From Gemmatimonas sp. (GTDB taxonomy: Bacteria > Gemmatimonadota > Gemmatimonadetes > Gemmatimonadales > Gemmatimonadaceae): 64,000 nt of DNA. Shown here one piece after another: positions 22,621 to 34,528 of this stretch. The stretch spans positions 1 through 64,000 of the forward strand of contig NZ_JAJTHI010000043.1 of the NCBI RefSeq assembly GCF_021298855.1, read 5' to 3'. Each line of letters starts with the position of its first letter. Within the stretch, counting starts at the first letter, position 1. The notes under the pieces were generated by a model, which made no database searches, was not told where the DNA came from, and saw nothing but the letters and a program-made list of their open reading frames with translations. The translations under genes and the position numbers were made by a program.

Positions 22621-23497
22621 CGCTGCGCTTCAGCTCGTACAGGCGCTCACGCGCCAGCCGGCGTCCGGTCGGGGTGGCCGCCAGCCCGCCACCGGCGGTC
22701 TCGCGGTACCGCACGTCCATGCTCGCGCCGATCTCCCCCATCGTGTCGATCACTTCGTCGGCCGGGATCGCGAATTCGATGCCCGCCATGGCCATTTCAA
22801 TGGCCGCGAGGGCAATGGCCGCGCCGGTGGCGTTCCGGAAGACGCAGGGCAATTCCACCAGACCGCCGAGCGGATCACAGACCAGCCCGAGGGTGCCCTG
22901 CTGCGCCAGGGCCGTCGCGTGCCCCACCTGCCGCGGCGTGCCGCCCAGCATTTCCACGGCCGCGCCGGCGGCCATACCGGCCGCGGCCCCGGTCTCGGCC
23001 TGACAACCGCCTTCCGCCCCCGACAGCGAGGCCCGTTCCGCCACCACGGCGCCAATGAGACCGGCAGTGGCCAGGGCATCGACCACGCGTTCCTCATCGA
23101 TCCCCTGGGCAACTGCCAGTCCCGTGAGCACGGCGGGAAGCACCCCGGCCCCGCCCGCGGTGGGCGCCGCCACGATCACCCCCATGGCCGCGTTCACCTC
23201 CTGCACCGCCAGCGCCCGCGCCAGCACATCGCGGAAGGCCGTGCCCGCCAGTGGCCCGGCCGGCCCCGTCCGCAGCTTGGCGGCATCGCCACCCACGAGT
23301 TCCGACGCACTGCGCAGATCCCCCACCAGACCGCGGTCCACGGCGCCACGCATCACCTGCAGCGCGCGCCGCAGCGCATCCCGGATCTCCGCCACGGGGC
23401 GCCCCTGATCCTGCGCTTCGGCCTCGAGCGCGACGGCAGCCAGGGTGGTCTGCCGCGCTTCCGCTTCGCGGATCGCGTCCGCCAGACTCTTGAACAT
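22613..23497 (-). CDS. sdaAA: L-serine ammonia-lyase, iron-sulfur-dependent, alpha subunit
   Basis: A 294-residue catalytic subunit of the two-subunit [4Fe-4S] L-serine dehydratase, which converts L-serine to pyruvate and ammonia. The cluster-binding cysteines are visible in GGCQAETG, LVCDPLGG and LPCVFRN. The core PTAGGAGVLPAVL and the C-terminal IGASMDVRYRETAGGGLA are standard. It lies 28 bases downstream of the beta-subunit gene on the same strand and overlaps the next gene. Length is normal for the split form. Confidence 0.92.
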   Translation of the reverse strand: MFKSLADAIREAEARQTTLAAVALEAEAQDQGRPVAEIRDALRRALQVMRGAVDRGLVGDLRSASELVGGDAAKLRTGPAGPLAGTAFRDVLARALAVQEVNAAMGVIVAAPTAGGAGVLPAVLTGLAVAQGIDEERVVDALATAGLIGAVVAERASLSGAEGGCQAETGAAAGMAAGAAVEMLGGTPRQVGHATALAQQGTLGLVCDPLGGLVELPCVFRNATGAAIALAAIEMAMAGIEFAIPADEVIDTMGEIGASMDVRYRETAGGGLAATPTGRRLARERLYELKRSGG

Positions 23498-23525
23498 CAG
23501 CGTGCTCCGGCACGCAGCGGCGCGG

Positions 23526-24194
23526 TCATGCGCTCACCTTGTCGAGGCGGAAGGCCCACGTCACCCACGGCAGCGCCCGAATGGCATCGCGCACGGCCTC
23601 GCGAGGTTGGTCATCCACCTCGATGACCATGAACGCGTCACCTCCCCGCTGTTTCCGCGACAGCTTGAGCGTGGCGATGTTCACATCGGCCTCGGCGAGA
23701 ATGCCGGCGATGCGAGCCACCGAGCCCTTCACGTCGTGCGCCACCAGGACGATCGTGTGCAGGTTGCCCGAGACCTCCACCGGGTACCCGTCAATTTCCG
23801 TGACCAGCACCCGGCCCGCGCCGAGGGAGGCGCCGACCATGACCGACCGGCGCCCCCCGCGCGCCAGCGCAATGCGCACGGTGTTGGGGTGCGCATCGTC
23901 ACCGAGCGACGTCTTTTCAAAACGATACTGCAGGCCCTCGCGCTCCATGATTTCGAGTGCCGTGCGCAGCCGCTCGTCGTCGGGGCGAAAGCCCATCAGT
24001 CCCCCCACCAGCGCCTTGTCGGTGCCGTGTCCCTCGCCGGTGCGGGCAAAGCTGCCGTGCAACTCGATGTGCGCCGTATCGGGCGTGCCGCCCACGAGGC
24101 AGCGCGCGAGCAGCCCCAGGCGACAGGCGCCGGCGGTGTGACTGGAGCTTGGCCCGACCATGACGGGGCCGATGATGTCGAGAAGGGATACCAT
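23526..24194 (-). CDS. sdaAB: L-serine ammonia-lyase, iron-sulfur-dependent, beta subunit
   Basis: A 222-residue beta subunit. The start is the ATG at 24194 (MVSLLDIIGPVMVGPSSSHT); the PSSSHTAGA motif and HGSFARTGEGHGTDKAL place it in the serine dehydratase beta domain. The C-terminal third (VLVAHDVKGSVARIAGILAE onward) is an ACT domain, suggesting amino-acid binding. Together with sdaAA it forms the enzyme that drains serine into pyruvate. It begins 55 bases after the uvrA stop and shares its strand, but the gap makes an independent promoter possible. Confidence 0.92.
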   Translation of the reverse strand: MVSLLDIIGPVMVGPSSSHTAGACRLGLLARCLVGGTPDTAHIELHGSFARTGEGHGTDKALVGGLMGFRPDDERLRTALEIMEREGLQYRFEKTSLGDDAHPNTVRIALARGGRRSVMVGASLGAGRVLVTEIDGYPVEVSGNLHTIVLVAHDVKGSVARIAGILAEADVNIATLKLSRKQRGGDAFMVIEVDDQPREAVRDAIRALPWVTWAFRLDKVSA

Positions 24195-24249
24195 GAATGG
24201 GCAATGTAGCGACCGTGAGCGATGTCGCGACGCCGCCGCGGCCTCTGCC

Positions 24250-27165
<2,916 letters not shown>

Positions 27166-27249
27166 CGCCGTGGAAGCTGCGAGAAGCCCGCGGGGGACAC
27201 AACCCCGCCGGGTTGGTGCCCCCTGGCGGCCCTCGATCGTCTATTTCGC

Positions 27250-28005
27250 ATGATCGAGATCTCCTCACTCTCCAAGCAGTACGGCACCTTCACCGCCGTA
27301 CGCTCCCTGGACCTCGTGGTCCCCGCCGGCGAGCTGTTCGGCTTTCTGGGACCAAACGGCGCCGGCAAGACGACCACGATGCGCATGATCGCCGGCATCC
27401 TGCAGCCCAGCGCCGGTGCCATCCGGATTGCCGGACACGATCTGCTGGCCACCCCCATGCAGGCCAAACGCGCCCTGGGGTTCATTCCGGACCGGCCGTT
27501 CATCTACGAGAAGCTCACCGGCATCGAGTTCCTGCGGTTCAGCGCCGGACTCTACGGCGAAGCGGGCCCCGACGTGGATCGTCGCGGCCACGAGCTGCTC
27601 GCCCTGTTCGACCTGGAGCCGTGGCGGGACGAGTTGGTGGAAAGCTACAGCCACGGCATGCGGCAGAAGCTCATCATCGCCAGTGCCTTCGTGCACCGCC
27701 CGGCCGTGATCGTCGTGGACGAACCGATGGTCGGGCTCGACCCGAAGTCGTCGAAGATCCTCAAGGACCTGTTCCGTGAGTACACCCGCCGCGGCCACAC
27801 GGTGATGATGAGCACCCACACCCTCGAGATTGCGGAGGGCATGTGCGATCGCATCGGCATCATGCAGCGGGGTGAGCTGGTGGCGTGCGGGACCATGGAG
27901 GAGCTGCGCGCCTCGTCGGGACATGACGATGCCCTCGAGGATATTTTCCTGCGACTCACGGGCGACCGTGTGGCCCGGGAACTGGTGGAGGTGCTGGATG
28001 CCTGA
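27250..28005 (+). CDS. ABC transporter ATP-binding protein
   Basis: A 251-residue ABC ATPase with Walker [11 protein letters not shown] near 37-46, Q-loop in the LGFIPDRPF segment, a signature SYSHGMRQK in place of LSGGQ, Walker [13 protein letters not shown] and an H-loop histidine in [11 protein letters not shown]. The SHGMRQ form is typical of exporters in the CcmA/NatA-like group. It overlaps the next gene, a large membrane protein, by eight bases, which makes them an ATPase-permease pair. Substrate unknown. Confidence 0.9.
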   Translation: MIEISSLSKQYGTFTAVRSLDLVVPAGELFGFLGPNGAGKTTTMRMIAGILQPSAGAIRIAGHDLLATPMQAKRALGFIPDRPFIYEKLTGIEFLRFSAGLYGEAGPDVDRRGHELLALFDLEPWRDELVESYSHGMRQKLIIASAFVHRPAVIVVDEPMVGLDPKSSKILKDLFREYTRRGHTVMMSTHTLEIAEGMCDRIGIMQRGELVACGTMEELRASSGHDDALEDIFLRLTGDRVARELVEVLDA

Positions 28006-29716
28006 GGCGGGGATGCCCCCCGTGGCCGGCACCATGGATGGGGGCGCGTGGTCGCTGCTGCGTCCCAAGTGGCAGATGGCGCGCAATCGGACGCGCCACC
28101 ACCAGCAGGGTGACCTGCGGCGCATCGTCGTGGTGGGGTCCGTTGCGCTGCTCTTCTGGAGCGCGACCTTCGCGCTCGCACTGCGCCTGCTCCGCTATTT
28201 CCGCAGCGCCGAAGACATTGGTGCGCTGCTGGCGGCCAAGCTCCTGGCCATGATCCTGCTCTCCTTCGGCTCCATCCTGTTGCTCTCGAACACGATCGCG
28301 GCGCTCTCGAACTTCTTTCTGGCCCGCGACCTCGACCAACTGGCGGCGGCGCCGGTGCGCAGTGGATCGTTGTACCGGGCGCGCCTGGCCGAGACGGCAT
28401 TGCACTCGAGCTGGATGGTGGCCCTGCTGCTGGTCCCGCTGGTGGGTGCATACGGGGTGGCCTATCGCGGGGGGCTCGACTTCGTGCTCTTCGCCCTCGC
28501 GGTGTTCGTCCCGTTCCTGCTCATTCCCGCCGCGCTCGGCTCGGCGGTGACGTTGCTGCTGGTGAATGTCTTTCCGGCCCGCCGCACACGGGACCTGCTC
28601 AGCGTGATCGCGGCCATGGCCGTGGCGGGACTCGTCCTGCTCTTCCGCGCGGCGCGCCCCGAGCAGCTCGCGCGTCCCGAAGGCTTCGCCAACTTCATGC
28701 AGTTCGTGGCCGCCCTCGACACCCCGTCGTCGCCGTGGCTTCCCAGCGAGTGGGTGAGCGAGGCGGTGGTGAAGTACCTCGAAGGGAAGGCGGCGTGGCA
28801 ACCGCTGCTGCGCCTCTGGGCGACGGCCGCCGTGCTGGTGGGGGTGGGGCATGTGCTGTATGCGCGCGGCTGGCGCCGCGCGTACAGCATGGCGCAGGAA
28901 GGGGCGACCAAGCGCGGCACGGCACGCAGTGCCCGTCCGTGGCTCGATCGTGCGCTCACCTTCCTCGGCCCACTGCGTCGTGAGCTGGTCCTCAAGGAAT
29001 TGCGGGTCTTCGCCCGCGACAGCACCCAATGGTCGCAGCTCGTGCTGCTGGCGGTGCTGCTGGTGGTCTACGTGGCCAACGTGCGCTACCTGCCGCTCAA
29101 CGGCGAAGGCGTGACGGTGCTGCTGCGCAACCTCATCCCCTTCCTCAACCTGGCGCTGGCCGGTTTCGTCCTGGCGTCGATCGCCGCGCGCTTCGTGTTC
29201 CCGAGCGTCTCGCTCGAAGGGCGCGCCCTGTGGTTGCTGCGCTCGAGTCCGCTCCCCGTGGGCGAACTGTTGTGGGCCAAGTTCTGGGTGGGAGCCGTGC
29301 CGCTGCTGGTGTTGGCGCTGGTACTGGTGGGTGCCACCAATGTCATGCTGCGCGTCACGCCGTTCGTGCATCTGGTGTCGCTGGTGTCCATCACGGCGCT
29401 GGTGTTCCCGCTCACCGCACTGGCGCTGGGGTACGGCACGTTCTATCCGCGCTTCGACAGCGAAAACGCCGCCCAGATTCCCACCTCTTTCGGCGGTCTG
29501 CTGTTCATGATCACCGCCATCGGCCTCATTGGTGTGGTGGCGTTCCTCGCCGGACGTCCGGCGGCCCGCTGGGTCGTCGCCGAGCATTTCGGCCGCCTGC
29601 GCGATCCGCTCGATCTGGTGGTCCCATTTGCCATGGGCGTGCTGGTGTGTGCGGCGGCAACCGCGTTGCCGTTGCTGCTGGCACGGCAGCGCCTCGAGGC
29701 GCTCGAACGGGGATGA
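27998..29716 (+). CDS. ABC exporter permease subunit
   Basis: A 572-residue integral membrane protein with about twelve hydrophobic segments in two halves, separated by a polar region near residues 290-360. The pattern (N-terminal cytosolic arm LRPKWQMARNR, NTIAALSNFFLARDLDQLAAAPV, and a second half starting LRRELVLKELRVFARDSTQWSQL) matches the large putative ABC permease family usually paired with a single NatA-like ATPase. The DxxLLxAAPV-like motif, FLARDLDQLAAAPV, is a family hallmark. The start at 27998 overlaps the ATPase stop, so translation is coupled. Substrate is unknown. Confidence 0.82.
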   Translation: MPEAGMPPVAGTMDGGAWSLLRPKWQMARNRTRHHQQGDLRRIVVVGSVALLFWSATFALALRLLRYFRSAEDIGALLAAKLLAMILLSFGSILLLSNTIAALSNFFLARDLDQLAAAPVRSGSLYRARLAETALHSSWMVALLLVPLVGAYGVAYRGGLDFVLFALAVFVPFLLIPAALGSAVTLLLVNVFPARRTRDLLSVIAAMAVAGLVLLFRAARPEQLARPEGFANFMQFVAALDTPSSPWLPSEWVSEAVVKYLEGKAAWQPLLRLWATAAVLVGVGHVLYARGWRRAYSMAQEGATKRGTARSARPWLDRALTFLGPLRRELVLKELRVFARDSTQWSQLVLLAVLLVVYVANVRYLPLNGEGVTVLLRNLIPFLNLALAGFVLASIAARFVFPSVSLEGRALWLLRSSPLPVGELLWAKFWVGAVPLLVLALVLVGATNVMLRVTPFVHLVSLVSITALVFPLTALALGYGTFYPRFDSENAAQIPTSFGGLLFMITAIGLIGVVAFLAGRPAARWVVAEHFGRLRDPLDLVVPFAMGVLVCAAATALPLLLARQRLEALERG

Positions 29717-29762
29717 CCGGCGGCACCCGTGGGGGTGAAGGGGCGCTGGCGATCCTTTAGCT

Positions 29763-30557
29763 TTGCGCCTCATGACTCCGCGCGCCGCCGGCCCATCGTT
29801 CGTTCCCCCGCCCCCTGAAACGGCCACCGCCTTTCGGCGGCGGTTGCATGCCTGGTTCCGCACCCACGCGCGCGACTTGCCCTGGCGGCAGACCCGCGAC
29901 CCGTACCGCATCCTGATTTCGGAGCTCATGCTCCAACAGACGCAGGTATCACGGGTGCTGGACTTCTACCGGCGGTTCCTCGGGCGCTTTCCCGACCTGC
30001 CCACGCTCGCGCGGGCCCGTTCGCACTCGGTCATGGAGTACTGGGCAGGACTCGGGTACTACGCCCGGGCGCGCCATCTCCACCTGCTCGCGCGCCACGT
30101 CACGGCCACGCGCGATGGCGTCATTCCCAGTGAGCCTGAGCAACTGCGCGCGTTGCCCGGCGTGGGCGCATACACGGCGGGGGCCGTGGCGTCGTTCGCG
30201 TACGAGAAGCGTGCGGCGCTCGTGGATACGAACGTCGCCCGGGTCCTGCACCGGGTCTTCGCGCCGGAGCTCAACCCCAAGAGCGGGGCCGGGCTCAAAC
30301 GACTCTGGCACCTCGCTGAACAGCTGCTCCCGCGCACGGGGAAGCAGTGCTGGACACACAATCAGGCGCTCATGGAGCTGGGGGCCCTCGTCTGTTCGGC
30401 GCGTGCCCCCAAGTGCGGGGTGTGCCCGGTGCGTGGCCTGTGTGCCAGCGTCGATCGCCTGCCACGATCAGGGCCGAAGCGCGCCTCCAGCACGTCATGC
30501 CGCAACACGCCCGCAGCCCGCGGCCCCGCGCGTACTCGGGCGGCGATCGGCAGATGA
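29763..30557 (+). CDS. mutY: A/G-specific adenine glycosylase, short form
   Basis: A 264-residue HhH-GPD DNA glycosylase that removes adenine opposite 8-oxoguanine. Features: catalytic Glu in ISELMLQQTQVSRV, HhH motif ALPGVGAYTAGAV, catalytic Asp in LVDTNVARVL and the [4Fe-4S] loop C-x6-C-x2-C-x5-C (CSARAPKCGVCPVRGLC). It ends soon after the cluster, so the NUDIX-like C-terminal domain that recognises 8-oxoG is missing; short MutY forms of this kind exist. Start is TTG at 29763 or ATG at 29772. The stop overlaps the ATG of the next gene (ATGA at 30554). Confidence 0.88.
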   Translation: MRLMTPRAAGPSFVPPPPETATAFRRRLHAWFRTHARDLPWRQTRDPYRILISELMLQQTQVSRVLDFYRRFLGRFPDLPTLARARSHSVMEYWAGLGYYARARHLHLLARHVTATRDGVIPSEPEQLRALPGVGAYTAGAVASFAYEKRAALVDTNVARVLHRVFAPELNPKSGAGLKRLWHLAEQLLPRTGKQCWTHNQALMELGALVCSARAPKCGVCPVRGLCASVDRLPRSGPKRASSTSCRNTPAARGPARTRAAIGR

Positions 30558-31147
30558 TCCACTGCGAGGTCGACGGGGTGCGGGCACGCACGGCGCCGCT
30601 GCACGATCGCGCTGCACACGCGAGCGCCGAAGCGCTGGGCCAGGCGTGGTTCGGCCCCAACTTCAGCGAGTCGTGCTTCGACGCCTGGGCTGCGCAGTGC
30701 GCCAACATCCTGTTCGTCGCCGAGTTTCTGACAACCGGCGAATTCCTCGGCTACGCCGATCAGCTGTTCCTCGCGCCGGGCACGGCCGCCGCCCTGCGCG
30801 CCGGCCACATGGACGAAACCCACTTTACCACGCACGATGTGCTGGGCGATGAGGCCGTGGCGCAACTCCCGGCGGGCAGTGCGGTGACCCTGTACCTGGC
30901 GGGCATGTGCGTAACGCACCCCGGCACACGGCACGGTCGTGCCGCCGCGAAGGCGCTGCGCGGCTGCCGGCGCGCGCTGCTGGCCCACTGGCGCTCCCGC
31001 GGGTTGACCATTCACCTGCTGCTCGCCGCAGCCACCGAGGCGGGGCGCAAGATTGCCACGCGCGCCGGCGGTGTGCTCATTGGCACCGGCGACGCGCGCG
31101 CGGATGGCTACGACTTGTACGAACTGCCCGATCTGCCCGACTGGTAA
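30554..31147 (+). CDS. GNAT-like acetyltransferase of unknown substrate
   Basis: A 197-residue protein whose second half has the outline of a GNAT fold: a strand VTLYLAGMCVTHPGTRHGRA leading into a helix (motif A region, here R-H-G-R-A in place of R-x-x-G-x-G/A), then TIHLLLAAATEAGRKIATRAGGVLIG, which matches the closing strand and helix where a 'GF' usually follows. The start overlaps the mutY stop by four bases, so it is probably co-translated with mutY. I would not assign a substrate; the motif A match is imperfect. Confidence 0.5.
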   Translation: MIHCEVDGVRARTAPLHDRAAHASAEALGQAWFGPNFSESCFDAWAAQCANILFVAEFLTTGEFLGYADQLFLAPGTAAALRAGHMDETHFTTHDVLGDEAVAQLPAGSAVTLYLAGMCVTHPGTRHGRAAAKALRGCRRALLAHWRSRGLTIHLLLAAATEAGRKIATRAGGVLIGTGDARADGYDLYELPDLPDW

Positions 31148-31179
31148 CCGGTCGCCGTCAGGCAGCCGTGAGGCAACTG

Positions 31180-31734
31180 TCAGGCCGCGGCGAGCTGCGT
31201 GCCGCAACCGCTGCAGAAGCGCGAGCCAACCAGATCGATTGTCGTGCCGCACGCGCCACACTTTTCCGGCAGATAGCGCCCGCAGCTGGAACAGTACGTG
31301 GCATCCGGCTCCGGCCGCGGTCCGCACACGCCACAGCGGCGCACACCGGCGCGGGCGCGGGCAATGGCCGCTTCCACCGGATCGGGCGCGCCGTCGAGGA
31401 CGGCCAGCGCCGGCGCCGGCGTAGTCACGTTGCCCCCACCCGCCGCCGCCTCCGCCGCTCGCAACTCCGCCAGCGCTTCGCGGGTGTAGCGCTGTTTCAT
31501 GTCCGCGTAATCGCTCTCGCTCAGCTTCCCCGTTTCGCGATCGAATTCGATTTCGCGCAGCGCGTCCACGGCGGTGTTGACCGGTTCGTCGTCGTCTCGG
31601 CGCCGCTTGGGCGCCGGCTTCGCGGTGTCCGTCGCATCCATGGCCCCCAGCAGTGGTGACAGCACGAGGGTGAGGGCGGCGAGCGCCAGTCCGGTGCCCA
31701 CCACCAACGGCAGGGCGCCTTCGGGCAGGGCCAT
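31180..31734 (-). CDS. Zinc-ribbon protein with CcmI-like N-terminus
   Basis: A 184-residue membrane-anchored protein. A transmembrane helix at about 8-30 is followed by a segment typical of the CcmI/CycH N-terminal region (DALREIEFDRETGKLSESDYADMKQRYTREALAEL), then a linker and a C-terminal double zinc ribbon (CGVC...CSSC and CGAC...CSGC). CcmI normally binds apocytochrome c with TPR repeats; here zinc ribbons take that place. Its ATG overlaps the ccmH stop by one base (TAATG). Likely a specialised apocytochrome or CcmH partner; inference from context. Confidence 0.65.
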   Translation of the reverse strand: MALPEGALPLVVGTGLALAALTLVLSPLLGAMDATDTAKPAPKRRRDDDEPVNTAVDALREIEFDRETGKLSESDYADMKQRYTREALAELRAAEAAAGGGNVTTPAPALAVLDGAPDPVEAAIARARAGVRRCGVCGPRPEPDATYCSSCGRYLPEKCGACGTTIDLVGSRFCSGCGTQLAAA

Positions 31735-32381
31735 TACCGCTCCTCCCGCAAGGCCGCCTGCAGCCTGGCCAGCTCCTCGGGAGTGGCATCGAGATTTTCG
31801 CCGCCGGTCGCTGCCGGCGTGTGCGCGGGACGTGCCGACTCGGCCCGCTTCGCATTCATGCGCCAGCTGCGCAGCAGCACACCAATGCCCACGCCCCCTA
31901 TGGCCACCGCCGCAAACGGGGCAAACCACGCGACGAGGCTGAACCCTTCCTTGCGCGGCGCGTTCAGGATGAAGTCACCGTAGGTGCCGGTGAGCGCCTC
32001 CATGATCTCGGCGCCGCTGTAGCCACCGTCCACCAGACGCTGGATGTCCCCATGCACCGCCGGCGAAATGCCGCAGGAGAAGTCGGTGGTGCGGCAGGTG
32101 TAGATGTCGAGGGTGCACGGACACGGGCAGGCCAGTTCACGCTCGAAGGCTTCGACCTGCTTTGCATCCATGGTGGGCTTCGCGCCGGGCTTGGGAGGAC
32201 GCGACACCGGCTTGTAGCTGTCCGACGTCATCTCCTCGCCGCCCGGGGCCGCGGCGGCGGGCTGCTGCGCCGACGCGCGACGGGATACGAGCGCCGTTCC
32301 GGCGGCTACCGCGCCCGCCCGCAGGAGGAACGCCCGGCGTGACTGCCCGCGGCGGGAGGTGAGCGGATTGCGGGACTCCAT
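31734..32381 (-). CDS. ccmH: Cytochrome c maturation protein CcmH-like, cysteine-rich
   Basis: A 215-residue protein. The N-terminus carries a twin-arginine-like signal (SRRAFLLRAGAVAAG). The CcmH core follows at 75-135, but the usual LRCxxCQ redox motif is replaced by CPCPC (C85, C87, C89), with extra cysteines C96 and C103. The helical bundle HGDIQRLVDGGYSGAEIMEALTGTYGDFIL and a C-terminal transmembrane helix (about 147-170) are as in CcmH. The family reduces apocytochrome CxxCH thiols before haem attachment. Start and stop overlap ccmF and the zinc-ribbon gene by one base each. Confidence 0.8.
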   Translation of the reverse strand: MESRNPLTSRRGQSRRAFLLRAGAVAAGTALVSRRASAQQPAAAAPGGEEMTSDSYKPVSRPPKPGAKPTMDAKQVEAFERELACPCPCTLDIYTCRTTDFSCGISPAVHGDIQRLVDGGYSGAEIMEALTGTYGDFILNAPRKEGFSLVAWFAPFAAVAIGGVGIGVLLRSWRMNAKRAESARPAHTPAATGGENLDATPEELARLQAALREER

Positions 32382-34417
32382 CACGCCCCCGCACCCACCG
32401 GCTCGAGCTCGCGCCCCATGGGGATCTGCGCCACGTACCCGCCTTCGCGTTCCGCCTTCTGCGCCTGCGGCCACATCACGATGAGCCCACCGAAGGCCAT
32501 GACGATGCCGCCGAACCACACCCACCACACGAGCGGGTTGAAGTTGATGTGCACCGCGGCAGTGTCCCGATCCACGGCACCCGTGAACACCAGGTACACG
32601 TCCTGCTTGGGCGACTCGAGAATCCCCACCTCGGTGGACGGCTCGAAGGTGGGCTCCCCGCGCGAATTCACATGCTGACGCTTCTCGCTGGAGAGCAACC
32701 CCATGCGCTTGCCATCACGGGTGACATCGAACGTCACGGCCGTCACACGCCGATTGAGTTGCTCGAAGAACGAGATGCCCTGACTCGTGAACACCCAGTC
32801 GTGACCATAGGCGTCGGTCATCTTCACCGACTCGCCGGTCTTGAGCGTGGCCGTGATGTCCTTCTTGAACATGAGGCCGGCGAAGGCGCAGAAGAGCACC
32901 ACCACGCCGAAGTGCACGATGTAGCCGCCGTAGCGGCGGCGATTGCGACCAATGAGTCGGAAGAACGCCGCGAAGAAGCCCTCGCTGTACATGCGGCGCC
33001 GCGCCCCCACCCCCTTCACGAATTCCTGGATGATGGTGCCGAACACGAACCCGGCCAGCAGGTAGGACACCAGCGCATACGGGTCGCGCATCCCCAGCGC
33101 GAGCAGGGCCACGCAGACCACCACGCCCGCGATCAGGGGCGCCGTGAACTGCCGCTGCAGATTGGCCACGGAGGCCCGGCGCCAGGCAATGAGGGGACCG
33201 ATGCCGGTCAGCGCGAGCAGCAGCAAGCCGAGGGGACCGTTGACTGCGTTGAAGAACGGCGGCCCCACCGTGATCTTGTCGCCCTTCACCCACTCGGAAA
33301 GAATGGGGAAGAGCGTGCCCCAGAGCGTGGCGAAGCAGATGCCCACCAACACCAGGTTGTTGTACAGGAAGGCGGCCTCGCGGCTCACCATGCTCTCCAG
33401 CTCGGCCTTGGCCTGCAGATCGTTGAGGCGGGTGCTCACCAGGTACACCGTGACCGCCGTGGCCGCGATGAGGAAGCCCAGGAACCAGTTGCCAATCGGG
33501 GAGCGCGCAAAGGCGTGCACGCTTTCAATGACCCCCGACCGGGTGATGAACGTGCCCAGAATGGTGAGCAGGAAGCTCAGCACCACCAACGTCACGTTCC
33601 ACTTGCGCAGCATGCCGCGTTTTTCCTGGATCATGATGCTGTGCAGGAACGCCGTCACGGTGAGCCACGGCAGGAACGACGAGTTCTCCACCGCGTCCCA
33701 CGCCCAATACCCGGCCCAGCCCAGCTCCACGTAGGCCCACCACATGCCCAGCACGATGCCGATGGTGAGGAAGAACCAGGACACCAGGGCCCAGCGACGC
33801 ACGGCGCCCAGCCACTGCGCATCGAGCTGCCGCGTGACGAGCGCTCCAATGGCGAAGGCAAAGGGCACCGCCGTGCCGACGTAGCCGAGGTAGAGCATGG
33901 GCGGGTGTGCCGCCATGCCGGGGTTCTGCAGCTGCGGATTCATGCCGCGGCCGTCGGCCGGCACCCAGTCCAGGCGCTCGAACGGATTCTCCGCGAACGC
34001 CATGGTCATGAGGAAGAAGAGCGACACGACACCCAAGGTCCCGGTCACGTACGGCATCATCGCCCGGTTCCTGTCGCGGTTGGTGAACACCGCGATGGCC
34101 GCGTACATCGTCATGATGAGCGTCCAGAACAGCAGCGACCCCTCCTGTCCGGCCCAGAAGGCCGTGAACAGGTACACCTTGGGCAGATTCGCGCTGGTGA
34201 ACGACGCGACGAACTTGAGCGAGAAATCGTGCGTGAAGAGCGCGGTCCACAGGCCGACCGAGGCCAGGACGACGAAGCCGAACGTGGCGTACATGGCCCG
34301 TTCGCCACTCTTGATCAGATCGGGGCGCGCCTGCATGCCGCCCGCAAAGGAGACCGTGGTCGTCCAGGTCGCCATCAGCAGGGCGATCCAGAGCGACAGC
34401 TCACCAACAAGAATCAT
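32381..34417 (-). CDS. ccmF: Cytochrome c haem lyase CcmF
   Basis: A 678-residue polytopic membrane protein with about 15 helices. The tryptophan-rich haem-handling motif is complete (MWWAYVELGWAGYWAWDAVENSSFLPWL), and periplasmic histidines flank it (AAHPPMLYLGY, FLHSIMI). After the helices comes a periplasmic domain (VKMTDAYGHDWVFTSQGIS...) and a last helix. CcmF takes haem from CcmE and joins it to apocytochrome with CcmH/I. Its stop overlaps the ccmH ATG by one base. No ccmABCD genes are in the window. Confidence 0.95.
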   Translation of the reverse strand: MILVGELSLWIALLMATWTTTVSFAGGMQARPDLIKSGERAMYATFGFVVLASVGLWTALFTHDFSLKFVASFTSANLPKVYLFTAFWAGQEGSLLFWTLIMTMYAAIAVFTNRDRNRAMMPYVTGTLGVVSLFFLMTMAFAENPFERLDWVPADGRGMNPQLQNPGMAAHPPMLYLGYVGTAVPFAFAIGALVTRQLDAQWLGAVRRWALVSWFFLTIGIVLGMWWAYVELGWAGYWAWDAVENSSFLPWLTVTAFLHSIMIQEKRGMLRKWNVTLVVLSFLLTILGTFITRSGVIESVHAFARSPIGNWFLGFLIAATAVTVYLVSTRLNDLQAKAELESMVSREAAFLYNNLVLVGICFATLWGTLFPILSEWVKGDKITVGPPFFNAVNGPLGLLLLALTGIGPLIAWRRASVANLQRQFTAPLIAGVVVCVALLALGMRDPYALVSYLLAGFVFGTIIQEFVKGVGARRRMYSEGFFAAFFRLIGRNRRRYGGYIVHFGVVVLFCAFAGLMFKKDITATLKTGESVKMTDAYGHDWVFTSQGISFFEQLNRRVTAVTFDVTRDGKRMGLLSSEKRQHVNSRGEPTFEPSTEVGILESPKQDVYLVFTGAVDRDTAAVHINFNPLVWWVWFGGIVMAFGGLIVMWPQAQKAEREGGYVAQIPMGRELEPVGAGA

Positions 34418-34528
34418 GACGCCTCGCGCGGTGCGCGGAGGCCGGGCGCCGACTCGCGCCCGGCGCGTGAGTTGCCACTACGGTGTGACGGGGCGCGGCA
34501 CGGACGGCCGCGCACGACGAACGCCGTG

